NCBI GenBank assembly: GCA_965238045.1
Contig: CBDEGU010000011.1
Coordinates: forward strand, 744,001 to 808,000
DNA from: CBDEGU01 sp965238045
GTDB lineage: Bacteria > Acidobacteriota > Terriglobia > Bryobacterales > UBA6623
Reading direction: 5' to 3'
DNA: 64,000 nt
Shown here: positions 8,119 through 17,689 of the stretch, one piece after another
How the letters are laid out: each line of letters begins with the position of its first letter
Position numbering within the stretch: the stretch's first letter is position 1
The notes under the pieces: model-generated
Databases searched by the model: none
Told to the model about the DNA's origin: nothing
Seen by the model: only the letters and a program-made list of their open reading frames with translations
Position numbers and translations under genes: made by a program

Positions 8119-9650
8119 GCGGATTGACTCCCGGTGTTGATGACGTTGATCCCGCGAAAGCGCGCCGGAGGACAGCCGTGACTGACGGCGTTGATCTGAC
8201 CCGGCTCGCCCTTGCCGTCACGGAACGTGCCGCCCAGCAGATACTCAGCCTTGCCGCCGACCCCGTCGCAGGCGTTCCAAAACTCGGGCGTGCGCGACTG
8301 GTAGGCGACATCGCGCAGCATGCGTTTCTTCTTGCCGTTCTCGATCTCCCAAAACACCTGTCCGCCGAACTGGAAGTTGTAGCGCTGCTGGTCGATCGAG
8401 TAACTGCCGCGGCCGAGGATCAGAATCCCCTTCTTGATGCCGGCCATGAGTTCGTCCTGTGTGAGCTTGCTCTCGCCGGGGTCGAGCGCGATGTTGGGCA
8501 TGCGCTGGAATACGACGCTCGACCAGCTATCGGCGTGAGCGCAGCCTCGCGACTTGACGCCGGCGAGCCAGGCGGTCTGCTCGCGGGTCGTCTGGTAGCC
8601 GACGAAGATGCCTTCGCGGACCAAGTCCCAGCGCTGCGCCGGAACTCCGTCGTCGTCGTAAGCGACGGTGGCGAGCCCGTGGGGCTCGTCGCGGTTGGCG
8701 ACCATGTTGACCCATTTTGAGCCATAGCGAAACTTGCCCAGCTTTTCGGGTGTCAGGAAACTGGTGCCGGCGAAGTTGGCCTCGTAGCCCAGAGCGCGGT
8801 CGAGTTCGGTGGGATGGCCGCAGCTCTCATGAATCGTCAGCCACAGATGGGTGGGATGCAGGAGCAGGTCGTACTCCCCGGCGCCTACCGTGTGGGCTTT
8901 TAGTTTCTGAACGGCTTCGCCGGCGGCCTGTTCGGCTTCTTCGATGTAGGGATATTCCTCGATCGCTTCCCAGCCCCGCAGGGTGGGTTGCGCCAGGGAA
9001 TCGCGCGACTGCGAATCGCCCTTGGCGCGATCCACGGCGCTGACGGAAAAATTGCACCAGGAACGCACCAGATCCTGCTCGATCACCGAGCCCTCGGTCG
9101 AGGCGAAGAACTTGTCTTCCCGCACGAAGAACATCGAGCTGTTGACAAAGCTCACGCCCTTGACCGCCAGCGCGGTTTCGTTGATCTTGAGCAGCAGCTC
9201 GGTCTTCTTGTCGAGAGAAACCTGGAAGGGATCGGTCTTGTATCCAGAATTCCACTTCTTGCGGTAGGCCTTTTCCGGCGCGAGCTGAACGGGTTTGTCC
9301 TGGAGCGCGGCGTTGGCCTCGGCGATTTCGGCGGCCTGGCGCACGGCCTTGGCGAGGGCCTCGTCACTGAAATTGTTCGAGGCCGCAAAACCCCAGCTGC
9401 CCTTCTTGATGACCCGGATGCCGTAGCCGTAACTGGTTCGCGCCGAAACCCGCTGCACCTGATGTTCGCGGGCGTAGAGGTTCTCGTATTGGTAACGGTT
9501 GATGCGGATGTCGGCATAGCTCGCGCCGGCTTTCTTGGCTAGATCCATGGCCCGCGCGGCCATGTTCTCGCGCACCGGCGGGGCGGCCTCGAGACGCGCG
9601 GCCGCCAGGGCCGCCGAGCCGGCCAGGAAATGCCTGCGAGTGAGTTTCAT
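8115..9650 (-). CDS. tldD: TldD-type zinc metalloprotease, Tat-exported
   Basis: The protein has 511 residues. It begins with a Tat-like signal, TRRHFLAGSAALAAARLEA, so this copy is exported, unlike cytoplasmic E. coli TldD. The zinc motif HESCGHPTE (HEXXXH, first His at about residue 274) is intact. A conserved Cys/Gly region follows (SRGCAHADSWSS, GRGSYSIDQQRYNFQFGG), and the end carries SHGCPPARFRGINV. TldD and PmbA form a heterodimer that processes modified peptides such as microcin precursors and CcdA. Here the partner gene directly downstream is truncated, which may leave TldD without a normal partner. Confidence 0.9.
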   Translation of the reverse strand: MKLTRRHFLAGSAALAAARLEAAPPVRENMAARAMDLAKKAGASYADIRINRYQYENLYAREHQVQRVSARTSYGYGIRVIKKGSWGFAASNNFSDEALAKAVRQAAEIAEANAALQDKPVQLAPEKAYRKKWNSGYKTDPFQVSLDKKTELLLKINETALAVKGVSFVNSSMFFVREDKFFASTEGSVIEQDLVRSWCNFSVSAVDRAKGDSQSRDSLAQPTLRGWEAIEEYPYIEEAEQAAGEAVQKLKAHTVGAGEYDLLLHPTHLWLTIHESCGHPTELDRALGYEANFAGTSFLTPEKLGKFRYGSKWVNMVANRDEPHGLATVAYDDDGVPAQRWDLVREGIFVGYQTTREQTAWLAGVKSRGCAHADSWSSVVFQRMPNIALDPGESKLTQDELMAGIKKGILILGRGSYSIDQQRYNFQFGGQVFWEIENGKKKRMLRDVAYQSRTPEFWNACDGVGGKAEYLLGGTFRDGKGEPGQINAVSHGCPPARFRGINVINTGSQSA

Positions 9651-9686
9651 ACTGACACTGTAGCGAAGGTTTGCCGCGAGGGAAGA

Positions 9687-11573
9687 TCAGCGAAACTCGA
9701 TCGAGCGGACGATGCCTTCGTATTTGCGCTGCAGCGCCGAGGGCCGTTCGTAACCCAGGACGACGACCCGGGGACGCTGTTCTCCGCAGGTGAATTGGAA
9801 GGCGTCATCGTCCACTCCGCGAATTTCGATGCCGGCCGGGTCAAGGATCGCGAAAATATGGAGCTTGCCTTCGACCTCTAGACGCAGTCTTGCCGTCTCG
9901 CCGAGACATTCGAAGTGTACAAGCGTCCCCTTGATGGAGAGTGTTGTGGAACGGGACGAATTCGGCGTCTGGTTAAATCGGGCGTTTTTATCGCCGGGGT
10001 TCTCCAGCGGCGCTTTCGATTTTCTCGAAACGTAGGGCATCGCGCCCTCGCCGGAAGCTTCGCCTCCCCGGGCGGCGGGCAGCGCGGCGAGAGCGTCATC
10101 TCCCGCCGGCGTCTCGCTCTCGATGAAACGCAGCAGATATTCCGCCGACTCGATTTCGAGCGGCTCGCGGGCATGCTGGAGGGATCGCCGGGCGGCCTTG
10201 AGCGCTTCGTCGTGCTGGCCCAGCTTCTGGTGCGCAAAAGCGATGGCTCCAAAGACCTGGCTGGCTCTTTCTGGATCGACGCGGCCGAGAAGAGAGAAGT
10301 GCCGCAACGCCCGCACATAGTCTTGCTGGTTGAAATGAATCAGCCCGAGCCGGTAATGCGCGTCTTGAAAATCCGGCTTCAGAGCCAGCGCTTGGTCGAG
10401 AATGGGGATGATGTTCGAGTCGTCTTCGCCCTCTAGACCGAGCAGCATGGCGTAGTCGAGGTAGACCTGGGCGTTGGGCGATCCGTGCTCGATGGCTCGC
10501 GCGAGATGTTTCCGGGCCGCCCCCGTGCCGGATGAGCGCAGGGCCAGTTCGGCGAGGCCCTCGTGTGCCTGCCAGCGGTCTGGATACTCGGCCGTCAGCT
10601 TTTCGTAGCGCTCGCGGGCCTGGTCCTGCTTGTCTGGAGAGACGCTGAGCAGGTCGGCCAGGACGAGGGCGGACTCGAACCGGCCGGCCCTCTCGACGCT
10701 GGGAGTTTCGGCCGCCTTATCTAGTTTCACGTCGAATAGGGCGGCCTGAAAACGGTCGCCGCGCATGTAGCGGCGAAGATCCTCGAAGACCTCGCCGAGC
10801 GTCTTGCCGTACACCGTGGCAAAGGCCTCCGGGGCCGGCGTCCGGGCGGCGATCGCGGTGGTGAACTCGGCAAATTTAGAGAGGTCGTATTCCCGCGAGA
10901 GATACAACATATGGACGAGCGCCCAGCTTTCGGCGTAGAACACGCCCGCGCGATCCTTCTCGTTGTAATGGGGCGAGTCGTGGCCCGCGCCGGTGAGAGT
11001 TTCCAGATCCAGCCACTTGTTGCGCCGCAAGGCCTGGTAGTGTCCGGGCACGATCGCGCCGACGCGAACCTTGTTGGCTATCGGTTCGAGCGAGGCATAG
11101 AGAACGGCCAGTCCCTCGTCGAGCCAGGGCGGCAGCCGTCCCGAGGAATGCCGCGCGATGAGGTGAACGTATTCATGGATCGCGTGCGGGTAATTCTTCG
11201 CCGAAATGCTCCGCATCACGATGTAGTCGCGATGCCGCGCGCCGACGTAATAGGCGGGCGAAAAGTCGTTCAGGCGGAAGGGGGCGAATTCCTTTTCCGA
11301 ACGAAAGGCGATGATGCGGATCGGCGGGCCGGCCGGCTGTTTCGACCGCAAAACATTGAGGAAAAACCGGCGAATCGTCTCGAAATAAACGATGGCCTTG
11401 CGGGCCCGTTTCTCTCCCGCGGTTGTGTAAAGCTCGAAGTTTGGGGAGCTGAGCTTCAGCCACTGGGGTTCGGCGGCCTTGGCGGCCGGGGATGCGGGGA
11501 CCGCCGAGAGGCAGGCCAGCACGAATACGGCCGGATACACCCAAGAAGCACTCTGACGCGGACCAGTGGTCAT
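9687..11573 (-). CDS. Secreted HEXXH-TPR protein (DUF1570-like), paralogue 1
   Basis: The protein has 628 residues with a signal peptide (SWVYPAVFVLACLSAVPASPAAKA). The N-terminal domain carries HEYVHLIARH (first His at about residue 133), followed by LPPWLDEGLAVLY, a gluzincin-like HEXXH plus downstream Glu. The middle is a TPR array (ALALKPDFQDAHYRLGLIHF and similar), and the C-terminus is a small beta domain with FTCGEQRPRVVVL. The frame stays open 150 codons upstream, but that is a shadow of the opposite-strand Sel1 gene. The Met at 11573 opens the signal peptide, although no clear Shine-Dalgarno is seen. A full-length paralogue lies at 29773-31623. Confidence 0.78.
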   Translation of the reverse strand: MTTGPRQSASWVYPAVFVLACLSAVPASPAAKAAEPQWLKLSSPNFELYTTAGEKRARKAIVYFETIRRFFLNVLRSKQPAGPPIRIIAFRSEKEFAPFRLNDFSPAYYVGARHRDYIVMRSISAKNYPHAIHEYVHLIARHSSGRLPPWLDEGLAVLYASLEPIANKVRVGAIVPGHYQALRRNKWLDLETLTGAGHDSPHYNEKDRAGVFYAESWALVHMLYLSREYDLSKFAEFTTAIAARTPAPEAFATVYGKTLGEVFEDLRRYMRGDRFQAALFDVKLDKAAETPSVERAGRFESALVLADLLSVSPDKQDQARERYEKLTAEYPDRWQAHEGLAELALRSSGTGAARKHLARAIEHGSPNAQVYLDYAMLLGLEGEDDSNIIPILDQALALKPDFQDAHYRLGLIHFNQQDYVRALRHFSLLGRVDPERASQVFGAIAFAHQKLGQHDEALKAARRSLQHAREPLEIESAEYLLRFIESETPAGDDALAALPAARGGEASGEGAMPYVSRKSKAPLENPGDKNARFNQTPNSSRSTTLSIKGTLVHFECLGETARLRLEVEGKLHIFAILDPAGIEIRGVDDDAFQFTCGEQRPRVVVLGYERPSALQRKYEGIVRSIEFR

Positions 11574-11763
11574 GTCCCAGCGGTGGTACGGGTCAAGCAA
11601 TAACGTCGCACTGCCTATCCTACGCCAAAGGCTGGGCGAAATCCAGATTTCGGGCCGTGATGTGGCGGGGATGCAGGGGCAGGTTTGCAGTGTTGAAGAG
11701 CCTTGACAGTGTTCCTTGCCGCCATTGCGCCGTGCGATGAACAGAGCTATGCTTGCGCATGGG

Positions 11764-13689
11764 ATGCGAAGTTTGCTTCGTCGTTGCCTCTTTGTGACGC
11801 TGCTGGCGATCTCCGCCGCGGGGATTCTTGCCGGGCAAACCGATGTTGAGGCGCTAAGAATCAGAGCCGCGCAGGGAGATGCCGATGCCCAGTTCAGTCT
11901 GGGACTCATGTACGGCAGGGGCCAAGGCGTGCCGCAGGACGACGCCGAGGCCGCCAGATGGTATCGCCTGGCTGCGGAGCAGGGGCAGGCCGGGGCCCAG
12001 CGCAACCTCGGCGCAATGTACGACAACGGCCAAGGAGTGCAGCAGGACTACACCGAGGCCGCGAAGTGGTATCGGCTCGCCGCCGACCAGGGTTACGTCA
12101 ATGCCCAGTACAGCCTCGGCTTGATGTACTACGCGGGCAGAGGCGTGCCGCGGGATTATGCCGAAGCCGCCAAGTGGCAGCGGATGGCCGCCGAGCAGGG
12201 AGATGCCGAAGCCCTTTACAACCTCGGCGTGATGCATCTCAACGGGGTAGGCATGCCACGGGACTACGCCGAGGCCATCAAGTGGTTCCGCAGGGCTACC
12301 GAGCAGGGTCACGCCGGAGCCCAGTACAACCTCGGTGTGATGTACGAGAACGGCAGAGGCGTGTCGCGGGACCATGCCGTGGCCGTCAAGTGGTACCGGC
12401 TCGCCGCCGAGCAGGGTTTCGCTTTGGCACAGCTCAACCTCGGTGCAATGTACCTCGCAGGACCCGCCGTAACACAGGACCACGCCGAGGCTCTCAAGTG
12501 GCTACGCAAGGCGGCCGAGCAGGGGCTTGCCGAAGGCCAGAACAACCTTGCGGTCATGTACCGCGATGGCCAGGAAGTAGAACAGAACTTTGCTATTGCG
12601 ATGAATTTGTTCCGGCAGGCCGCCGAGCAGGGTCACGCCAAAGCTCAGTACAACATCGGTGTGATGTACACCGTAGGGCAGGGCGTGCCTCGGGACGGCG
12701 CCGAGGCCGTCAAGTGGTACCGGCAGGCGGCCGAGCAGGGCTCCGCCGAAGCATTGCATAATCTTGGGGCGATGTACGAGCGGGGCCAGGGCGTGACGCA
12801 AGACTACGCCGAAGCCGTCAAGTGGTATCGCAAGGCTGCCGAACAAGGCGACGCTGGCTCGCAATACCAACTTGGCGTCATGAACGACAACGGCCGGGGC
12901 GTGCCACAAGACTACGCCGAGGCAGCCGAATGGTACCGCAAGGCCGCCGAACATGGCTATGCGAAAGCGCAGTACAACCTTGCGGTCGCCTACGGTGATG
13001 GCCAAGGGGTAGCACGGGACTTTGACGCGGCGATGAGTTTGTTCCGTCAGGCCGCGGAACAGGGCCATGAAAGAGCGCACATCAACCTCTGCGCGATGTA
13101 CCAGAACGGCCTGGGCGTGCCGAGAGATCTCGTCCTGGCCGACATATGGTTAAGCATGGCCGCCGCACAAACTGAAGCCGCCGCGCCCTTCCTAGTGAGA
13201 GTTGCTGGACAGATGACGGCCGAACACATTGCCGAAGCGGAGAGGCTCGCTCAGGATTGGCCGGCGTCGGAAGCGTCTTACAAGCCCGATCTGGATGCGA
13301 AAGCCCGCGATGGAACGACGGCCCTGCTGCACGCTGTCGCACAGGGGGACGCCGCTGTGGTGGAGTCTCTGCTCAGTGACGGCGCCGATCCGAACATTGC
13401 CGACAACTCTGGCTGGACCGCCTTGATGCACAGTGCCGACAAGGGCGCAACCGCCGCCGTCGTGACTCTGCTGGCTCACGGGGCTGATCCCAATCACAGA
13501 GACACTTACGGTGGGACGGCCCTGCTGTTCGCCGCGGCCAACGGTCACGCCGAAATCGTCGAGGCATTGCTGGCCAAAGGCGCCGATCCGGCCTTGAAAG
13601 CCGACAGCGGTGCCACGGCATTGACGCTGGCGGAAAAGCAAGGCCATGCCGCCATCGCCGAGCTGCTTCAAGCCGCGACGGCTCCTTAG
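11764..13689 (+). CDS. Sel1-repeat and ankyrin-repeat secreted protein
   Basis: Start at Met 11764 (MRSLLRRCLFVTLLAISAAG), which opens a signal peptide or anchor; earlier in-frame Mets at 11737 and 11749 are possible. The protein then has twelve consecutive 36-residue Sel1 repeats of the form QG.A.AQ.NLG.MY..G.GV..D..EA.KWYR.AAE, nearly without insertions. The C-terminus has three full and one partial ankyrin repeats (DGTTALLHAVAQGD, SGWTALMHSADKGA, GGTALLFAAANGHAEIVEAL). Both repeat types bind protein partners. The combination is common in host-associated bacteria. The uniform repeats point to recent internal amplification. The partner is unknown. Confidence 0.85.
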   Translation: MRSLLRRCLFVTLLAISAAGILAGQTDVEALRIRAAQGDADAQFSLGLMYGRGQGVPQDDAEAARWYRLAAEQGQAGAQRNLGAMYDNGQGVQQDYTEAAKWYRLAADQGYVNAQYSLGLMYYAGRGVPRDYAEAAKWQRMAAEQGDAEALYNLGVMHLNGVGMPRDYAEAIKWFRRATEQGHAGAQYNLGVMYENGRGVSRDHAVAVKWYRLAAEQGFALAQLNLGAMYLAGPAVTQDHAEALKWLRKAAEQGLAEGQNNLAVMYRDGQEVEQNFAIAMNLFRQAAEQGHAKAQYNIGVMYTVGQGVPRDGAEAVKWYRQAAEQGSAEALHNLGAMYERGQGVTQDYAEAVKWYRKAAEQGDAGSQYQLGVMNDNGRGVPQDYAEAAEWYRKAAEHGYAKAQYNLAVAYGDGQGVARDFDAAMSLFRQAAEQGHERAHINLCAMYQNGLGVPRDLVLADIWLSMAAAQTEAAAPFLVRVAGQMTAEHIAEAERLAQDWPASEASYKPDLDAKARDGTTALLHAVAQGDAAVVESLLSDGADPNIADNSGWTALMHSADKGATAAVVTLLAHGADPNHRDTYGGTALLFAAANGHAEIVEALLAKGADPALKADSGATALTLAEKQGHAAIAELLQAATAP

Positions 13690-13936
13690 GCTGTAAAGCT
13701 GTTTCGTCTTGGGATTGGTCTGCGGGCTCACTGCCGCTGGAGTGCCTCGCTCTCGGCATGGCCCGAAGCGGGAGTGCCTTCCCTGGGCTGTTACGTGCGT
13801 CTATCTGATAACTCCGTGTGTCGGGGCTCGCGGTTGAGCCGTTTGCCGGGAGTTTGCTAATCTCGATGAGTTCGTGCTCCCGCGATTCCTGTCTGTCCAA
13901 CTTGACCACCCATCCAACTTGACCAAAGGTGACGCA

Positions 13937-15424
13937 ATGACTCGAAGCACTCCTGCCCTCGATCGATCTTTCGTGCTGTCTTGCTCCGTTTTGCTGTTGA
14001 GCCTCTCGGCGCTGGCTCCGCTGCTGCCGGCTCACGACGGACCGGCAAGCCAGTTCGCCGCCACGGTCGGCAATCACTACGGTATTACGGCGAACATCAC
14101 CTATAAGGTCGCCAACGGGTATGAGGCGAAGCTCGATGTCTACTCAGTTCGGAATTCGGAGAAGCCGCGCCCGACGGTGGTCTATATTCACGGCGGCGGC
14201 TGGACCGGCGGCAGCAAGGAAGGGGTCGCGCTGCGGCTGATGCCGTATTTGCAGCTTGGCATCATTCCGGAGCAGCATCCCGAGCGCTGCCGCCTCTTCA
14301 TGCAATGGAAACAGATGGACTGGCCCATCCTCGTCGACCCGCTCAATCTGCTGGGCGTCTCGGCCGTTCCCATCACTCTGGCGATCGACGAGTACGGCAT
14401 CATTCGCGGAAAGAATCTTCGCGTCGATGCCGCCGCCGGGTTAGACGAAACTTTTCTCTCGAAATCCTTCGATCCGCCGGCAGGTTCGGCGAGCCGGGAG
14501 TCCGCCGAGCAACCCGCCCAGCCAGCCGCGCCCAGCCTAGAAGACCTGAAGCCAGGCCCGTCGCCAACCATCCAGGCCTGGCGCGCCTACGGAGCTGCCC
14601 TGGTCCTCTGGGGTGGCGAGGACCGTCTCGACGAAGCCATCGCCTCCTACCAGCGGGCGCTCGAACTCGACCCCGCCGACGGGCCAACGCACTTCCGGCT
14701 CGGCGTGGCCTTGCGCAAACGCTATGATTCGGCCCGCCGCCAGCCAAACGATTTCTCAGCCGCCGTCAGCCAGTGGCGCCGCGCCCTAGATATCGACCCC
14801 AACCAGTACATCTGGCGGCGCAGAATTCAGCAGTACGGCCCCCGGCTCGACAAACCCTACTCCTTCTACGATTGGGTTCACCAGGCCCGCGAGGAGATCG
14901 TCGCTCGCGGAGAAGAACCCGCCCCGCTGCGGGTCGAACCCGGCGGCGCCGAATTCGCCCATCCCGCCGAGACCTTCACATCAGAAACAAGCGAGCCCGC
15001 CGAACCCGATCCCCGCGGACGCATCCACCGCGATCAGGAAGGCTTCATCCGCGCCGAAACAACCATCGTTCCGCCGGTCATCCGCCCAGGCGAGTCCGCG
15101 CGCATTCACGTGGTCTTCCGCCCCAACACCGCAATCAAAGCTCACTGGAACAACGAGGCCGGCGATCTCGAATACTGGCTCACCCCGCCCGAGGGCTGGC
15201 AAGCTGACCAGCAATCCCTCACCGTCGCCAACCCGCCGGCACTCGTCAGCCTGGAAGCCCGCAAGATCGAGTTCGAGCTGCGCTGCCCCGATGACGCCCA
15301 GCCAGGCCAGGTGCAACTATCGTCCTACGCGCTCTACTATGTCTGCGAGGACGTCAACGGCACCTGCCTCTACCGCCGCCAAGACATCCAACTGCCCATC
15401 GAAGTCACCGCCGGCTCGCCTTAG
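13937..15424 (+). CDS. Chimeric protein: truncated esterase joined to redoxin-TPR protein
   Basis: The start at 13937 has AAAGGTGA upstream and opens a signal peptide (VLSCSVLLLSLSALAPLLPA). Residues ~30-110 match alpha/beta-hydrolase esterases up to the oxyanion-hole motif VVYIHGGGWTGGSKEG, but the hydrolase stops there: there is no GXSXG nucleophile, acid or His. In frame, at about 14265, the sequence switches to the second half of a redoxin (EQHPERCRLFMQWKQMDWPI, then PITLAIDEYGIIRGK), lacking the redox Cys region. Two TPR-like units and a C-terminal domain with Cys residues (RCPDDAQPGQ, YYVCEDVNGTCLYRRQDI) follow. It looks like a deletion fusion of two genes and is probably inactive as either enzyme. 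Confidence 0.7.
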   Translation: MTRSTPALDRSFVLSCSVLLLSLSALAPLLPAHDGPASQFAATVGNHYGITANITYKVANGYEAKLDVYSVRNSEKPRPTVVYIHGGGWTGGSKEGVALRLMPYLQLGIIPEQHPERCRLFMQWKQMDWPILVDPLNLLGVSAVPITLAIDEYGIIRGKNLRVDAAAGLDETFLSKSFDPPAGSASRESAEQPAQPAAPSLEDLKPGPSPTIQAWRAYGAALVLWGGEDRLDEAIASYQRALELDPADGPTHFRLGVALRKRYDSARRQPNDFSAAVSQWRRALDIDPNQYIWRRRIQQYGPRLDKPYSFYDWVHQAREEIVARGEEPAPLRVEPGGAEFAHPAETFTSETSEPAEPDPRGRIHRDQEGFIRAETTIVPPVIRPGESARIHVVFRPNTAIKAHWNNEAGDLEYWLTPPEGWQADQQSLTVANPPALVSLEARKIEFELRCPDDAQPGQVQLSSYALYYVCEDVNGTCLYRRQDIQLPIEVTAGSP

Positions 15425-15473
15425 CGGCCCGTGGCGGAGGTCCGGCAAACTTCCCTTCCCCGCTCAGCGCCCC

Positions 15474-17350
15474 TCAGCGCGACGCCCGCCGCAGCCGGTA
15501 CAGGCGGGTCCACCGCGTCTCGCCAACCTGCACCGGAGGATCGAATTTCTCCCGCAGCACCGGATGCGAAACCGGCACCGCTTCGATCGTCCAGGTTGTA
15601 AAAACGCGAACCCGCGTATTCTTCTCTTCCACAAAATATATGGTGTCGTACCGGTCGAGTTGTCGAGGTCCCCAGAAGTCGCGGAACTCGTGCACCACCT
15701 GCCCATGCAGCCCGGCCCGGCGGGCGTGATAGCGCAGAGGCTCGCTGAGCGGGATGCCCGCCACGATGTGGTCGCTGCCGCTCAGCATCGGCTTGAGCTT
15801 TTCCATCACCGCCTCCAGGTCCGTGAAGAGTCCGGCCGGTTTGGGCCGCTTCCATTCCGCGCCACCGAGCAAGCCCGCCAGCAGCAGCCCCGCGGCGAGC
15901 GGCGCCCGCCCGTCCCGCCAGCGGCCCCGTAGCAGCACCGCCTCAATCACCCTCCTCAGGCCCGCCGCCACTAGCACCAGGCAGATGGGCAGCACAACCA
16001 GGAAAACCCGCGGATACGGCAGCACGCGCTGCAACGCGACGATCGGCGGGATCGTCAGCAATACGGCCCCCAGCACAAGGCGAGAACGGCGCCCGAGCGC
16101 TCCGGACCCAAAAAACGACGCTCCCGCGGCGACGACCATCGCCATCCCGGCGGCGGGCGGCAGGCCGCCCGGCCGGTAGCCCACCAGATCCCCCGCCAGC
16201 TTAGGCAGCCCGCTCAAGAAATCCAGCAAAGCCAGGGGCCGCACAAATTGATTCGAGATAATATTCGAAATTCCGCAACGCACCGCCGCCGGCAGATACA
16301 GAACCGCCGTCACCACCGCCACGACCGCCGACGCAACCACCAACTCGTAAAGCAGCGGCCTGCGTCGTTCTTTTGTCGCGCTGGCAATCAGCCAGAAGCT
16401 GATGACCGCGTATCCGTAGAGCATGACCGGAAGCGTGAAGAACCCGAGAATCGACGCACAAACCAGCACGCTCCATCCACTCAGACTCGGCGCCTCGCTC
16501 AGCCGCGTGGCGGCAAGAAACCCAACCACGGCAAACAGCGCCACCAGAGTATAGCCACGGGCATTGGCCGAGTAGGCGATCAGCGGATGAGAAACAGCCA
16601 CAAAACCGGCGGCGATCAGCGCCGTCTCGTCGTCAAGCAGCCTCCGGCCAAGCCAAAACACACCTGGAATCAGTAGCCATCCCGCCAGCAGCGCGGGCAG
16701 CCGCAGCGCCGCCGGAGAATCGCCCCAGAGCAGGTAGCTGCAATGAACCAGCAGCGAATGGAAAATATGGTTATTGGGCGTCGTATAGTCGGAGACGAGA
16801 TTCAAAACGTCCTGAGAGGCGTGGTACTGAAACGTGTACGACTCGTCGTAGCGCATCGGCGCGTCGAGCGCCGCGACACGGAGCGCCCGCCGGCGAGCAT
16901 CACCCCGCCGAGCGCAACGAGTTTCCAGCGCTCGCCGGGTCCGGCCAGCCTCGCCGCGCCTTCCCCGATCTCTCGCCCACAGGCATACGCATCTTCCAGC
17001 GCTAAACCAAGGAACACCAGCACCGTGCCACGCTCGCGGTAGGCGAACCATCCCAGGCCCGCCGCCGTTACCGCGGAGAACAGCGAGCCCAACTGCAGCT
17101 TTGTCACCAGGTCGAGGCGCATCGGCGTGGTCGAGTCATCGTGATCCACCAGGATCAGAGCACCCTGCACCGTTTCGGCGGGCAGCAAGAAGATCGCAAA
17201 ACACCCGCCCGCGACCACAGCCGCGAACAGCAAGAGAACAACGAAAAGTGACCGAACCCCGATGCTTGGTGAAGACAAGATGCTTGGTGAGGACAAGATG
17301 CTTAGCAAGGCCAAGAGGCTCGCTGAGAGCGAGATCCTTGGTGAGGACAA
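15474..17350 (-). pseudogene. GT39/ArnT-like membrane glycosyltransferase, split by a frameshift
   Basis: Two overlapping minus-strand frames make one protein. The first (17350 to about 16890) carries an N-terminal hydrophobic region and WKLVALGGVMLAGGR. The second (about 16890 to 15474) resumes with APMRYDESYTFQYHAS, the luminal Asp region typical of dolichol-phosphate-mannose/ArnT-type transferases, followed by about ten membrane helices. The shift lies in the GC-rich run at 16883-16891 and corresponds to one missing base. It could be a real mutation or an assembly error. The first ~30 residues are an in-frame hexapeptide repeat, so the true start may be later (GTG near 17254). Confidence 0.6.
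17261..17350. repeat. Five tandem 18-bp units
   Basis: Units of the form GATGCTTGGTGAGGACAA, from nearly identical (first two) to diverged (fourth). On the minus strand they encode a Ser/Leu-rich hexapeptide repeat (SSPSIL) at the start of the GT39-like gene. Because 18 is a multiple of three, unit gain or loss keeps the frame. Confidence 0.85.
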
Positions 17351-17373
17351 CCGATTTTAACGAATCGACCACG

Positions 17374-17477
17374 TTCGGGTTCGACTCCATTCCGGTTCGA
17401 CCGTGTTCCAGCTCCACTAGGTTCGGGTCCGACGGCGTTCCGGTTCGGCTGAGTTCGGGTTCGGCCGCGTTCCGGCG
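17374..17477. repeat. Tandem 16-bp repeat, about 6.5 units
   Basis: Units TTCGGGTTCGACTCCA, TTCCGGTTCGACCGTG, TTCCAGCTCCACTAGG, TTCGGGTCCGACGGCG, TTCCGGTTCGGCTGAG, TTCGGGTTCGGCCGCG and a partial unit. They lie in the 339-bp gap between the GT39-like gene and the secreted protein at 17690. The 16-bp period does not preserve frame, consistent with non-coding DNA. I see no gene in this gap. Confidence 0.85.
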
Positions 17478-17587
17478 CAAGAGCCAGCAGTGGCCCCGCC
17501 ATCTCTCTTCCCGCCGCGCAGACCCGGCCTCGGGCCAGACCCCTCGTACTGTTGTACATGCACTGTAGTACACGCGGCGCAGGCAGG

Positions 17588-17672
17588 CGATCGATGAGCA
17601 GCGCCTGGAGGCGATCCCCTGGGCGGCAGTGCTGCGAGGGGCGCCTGGGGGCTGGCTCTTATGAGAGCAGCT
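17588..17672 (+). repeat. Dispersed ~85-bp repeat, copy A
   Basis: Shares GATCG.TGAGCAGCGC, AGGCGAT, GTGCTGCGAGGGG and a terminal CTCTTA..AGAGC block with 28378-28462, at comparable spacing and in the same orientation. It lies just after the stop of the secreted protein at 17690. No coding role is visible. Confidence 0.6.
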
Positions 17673-17689
17673 AGAAGTTGCTGAGTTAT

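Noticed and set aside
11574..12026. N-terminal extension of the HEXXH-TPR gene
   Set aside because: It is an opposite-strand reading of the Sel1 repeats; the signal peptide begins at 11573.
17378..17400. GGTTCGACTCC looks like a tRNA T-arm
   Set aside because: It is one unit of the 16-bp tandem repeat; no acceptor stem, anticodon arm or D-arm fits around it.
17261..17477. CRISPR array
   Set aside because: The repeats are contiguous units of 18 and 16 bp without unique spacers, and no cas genes are present.
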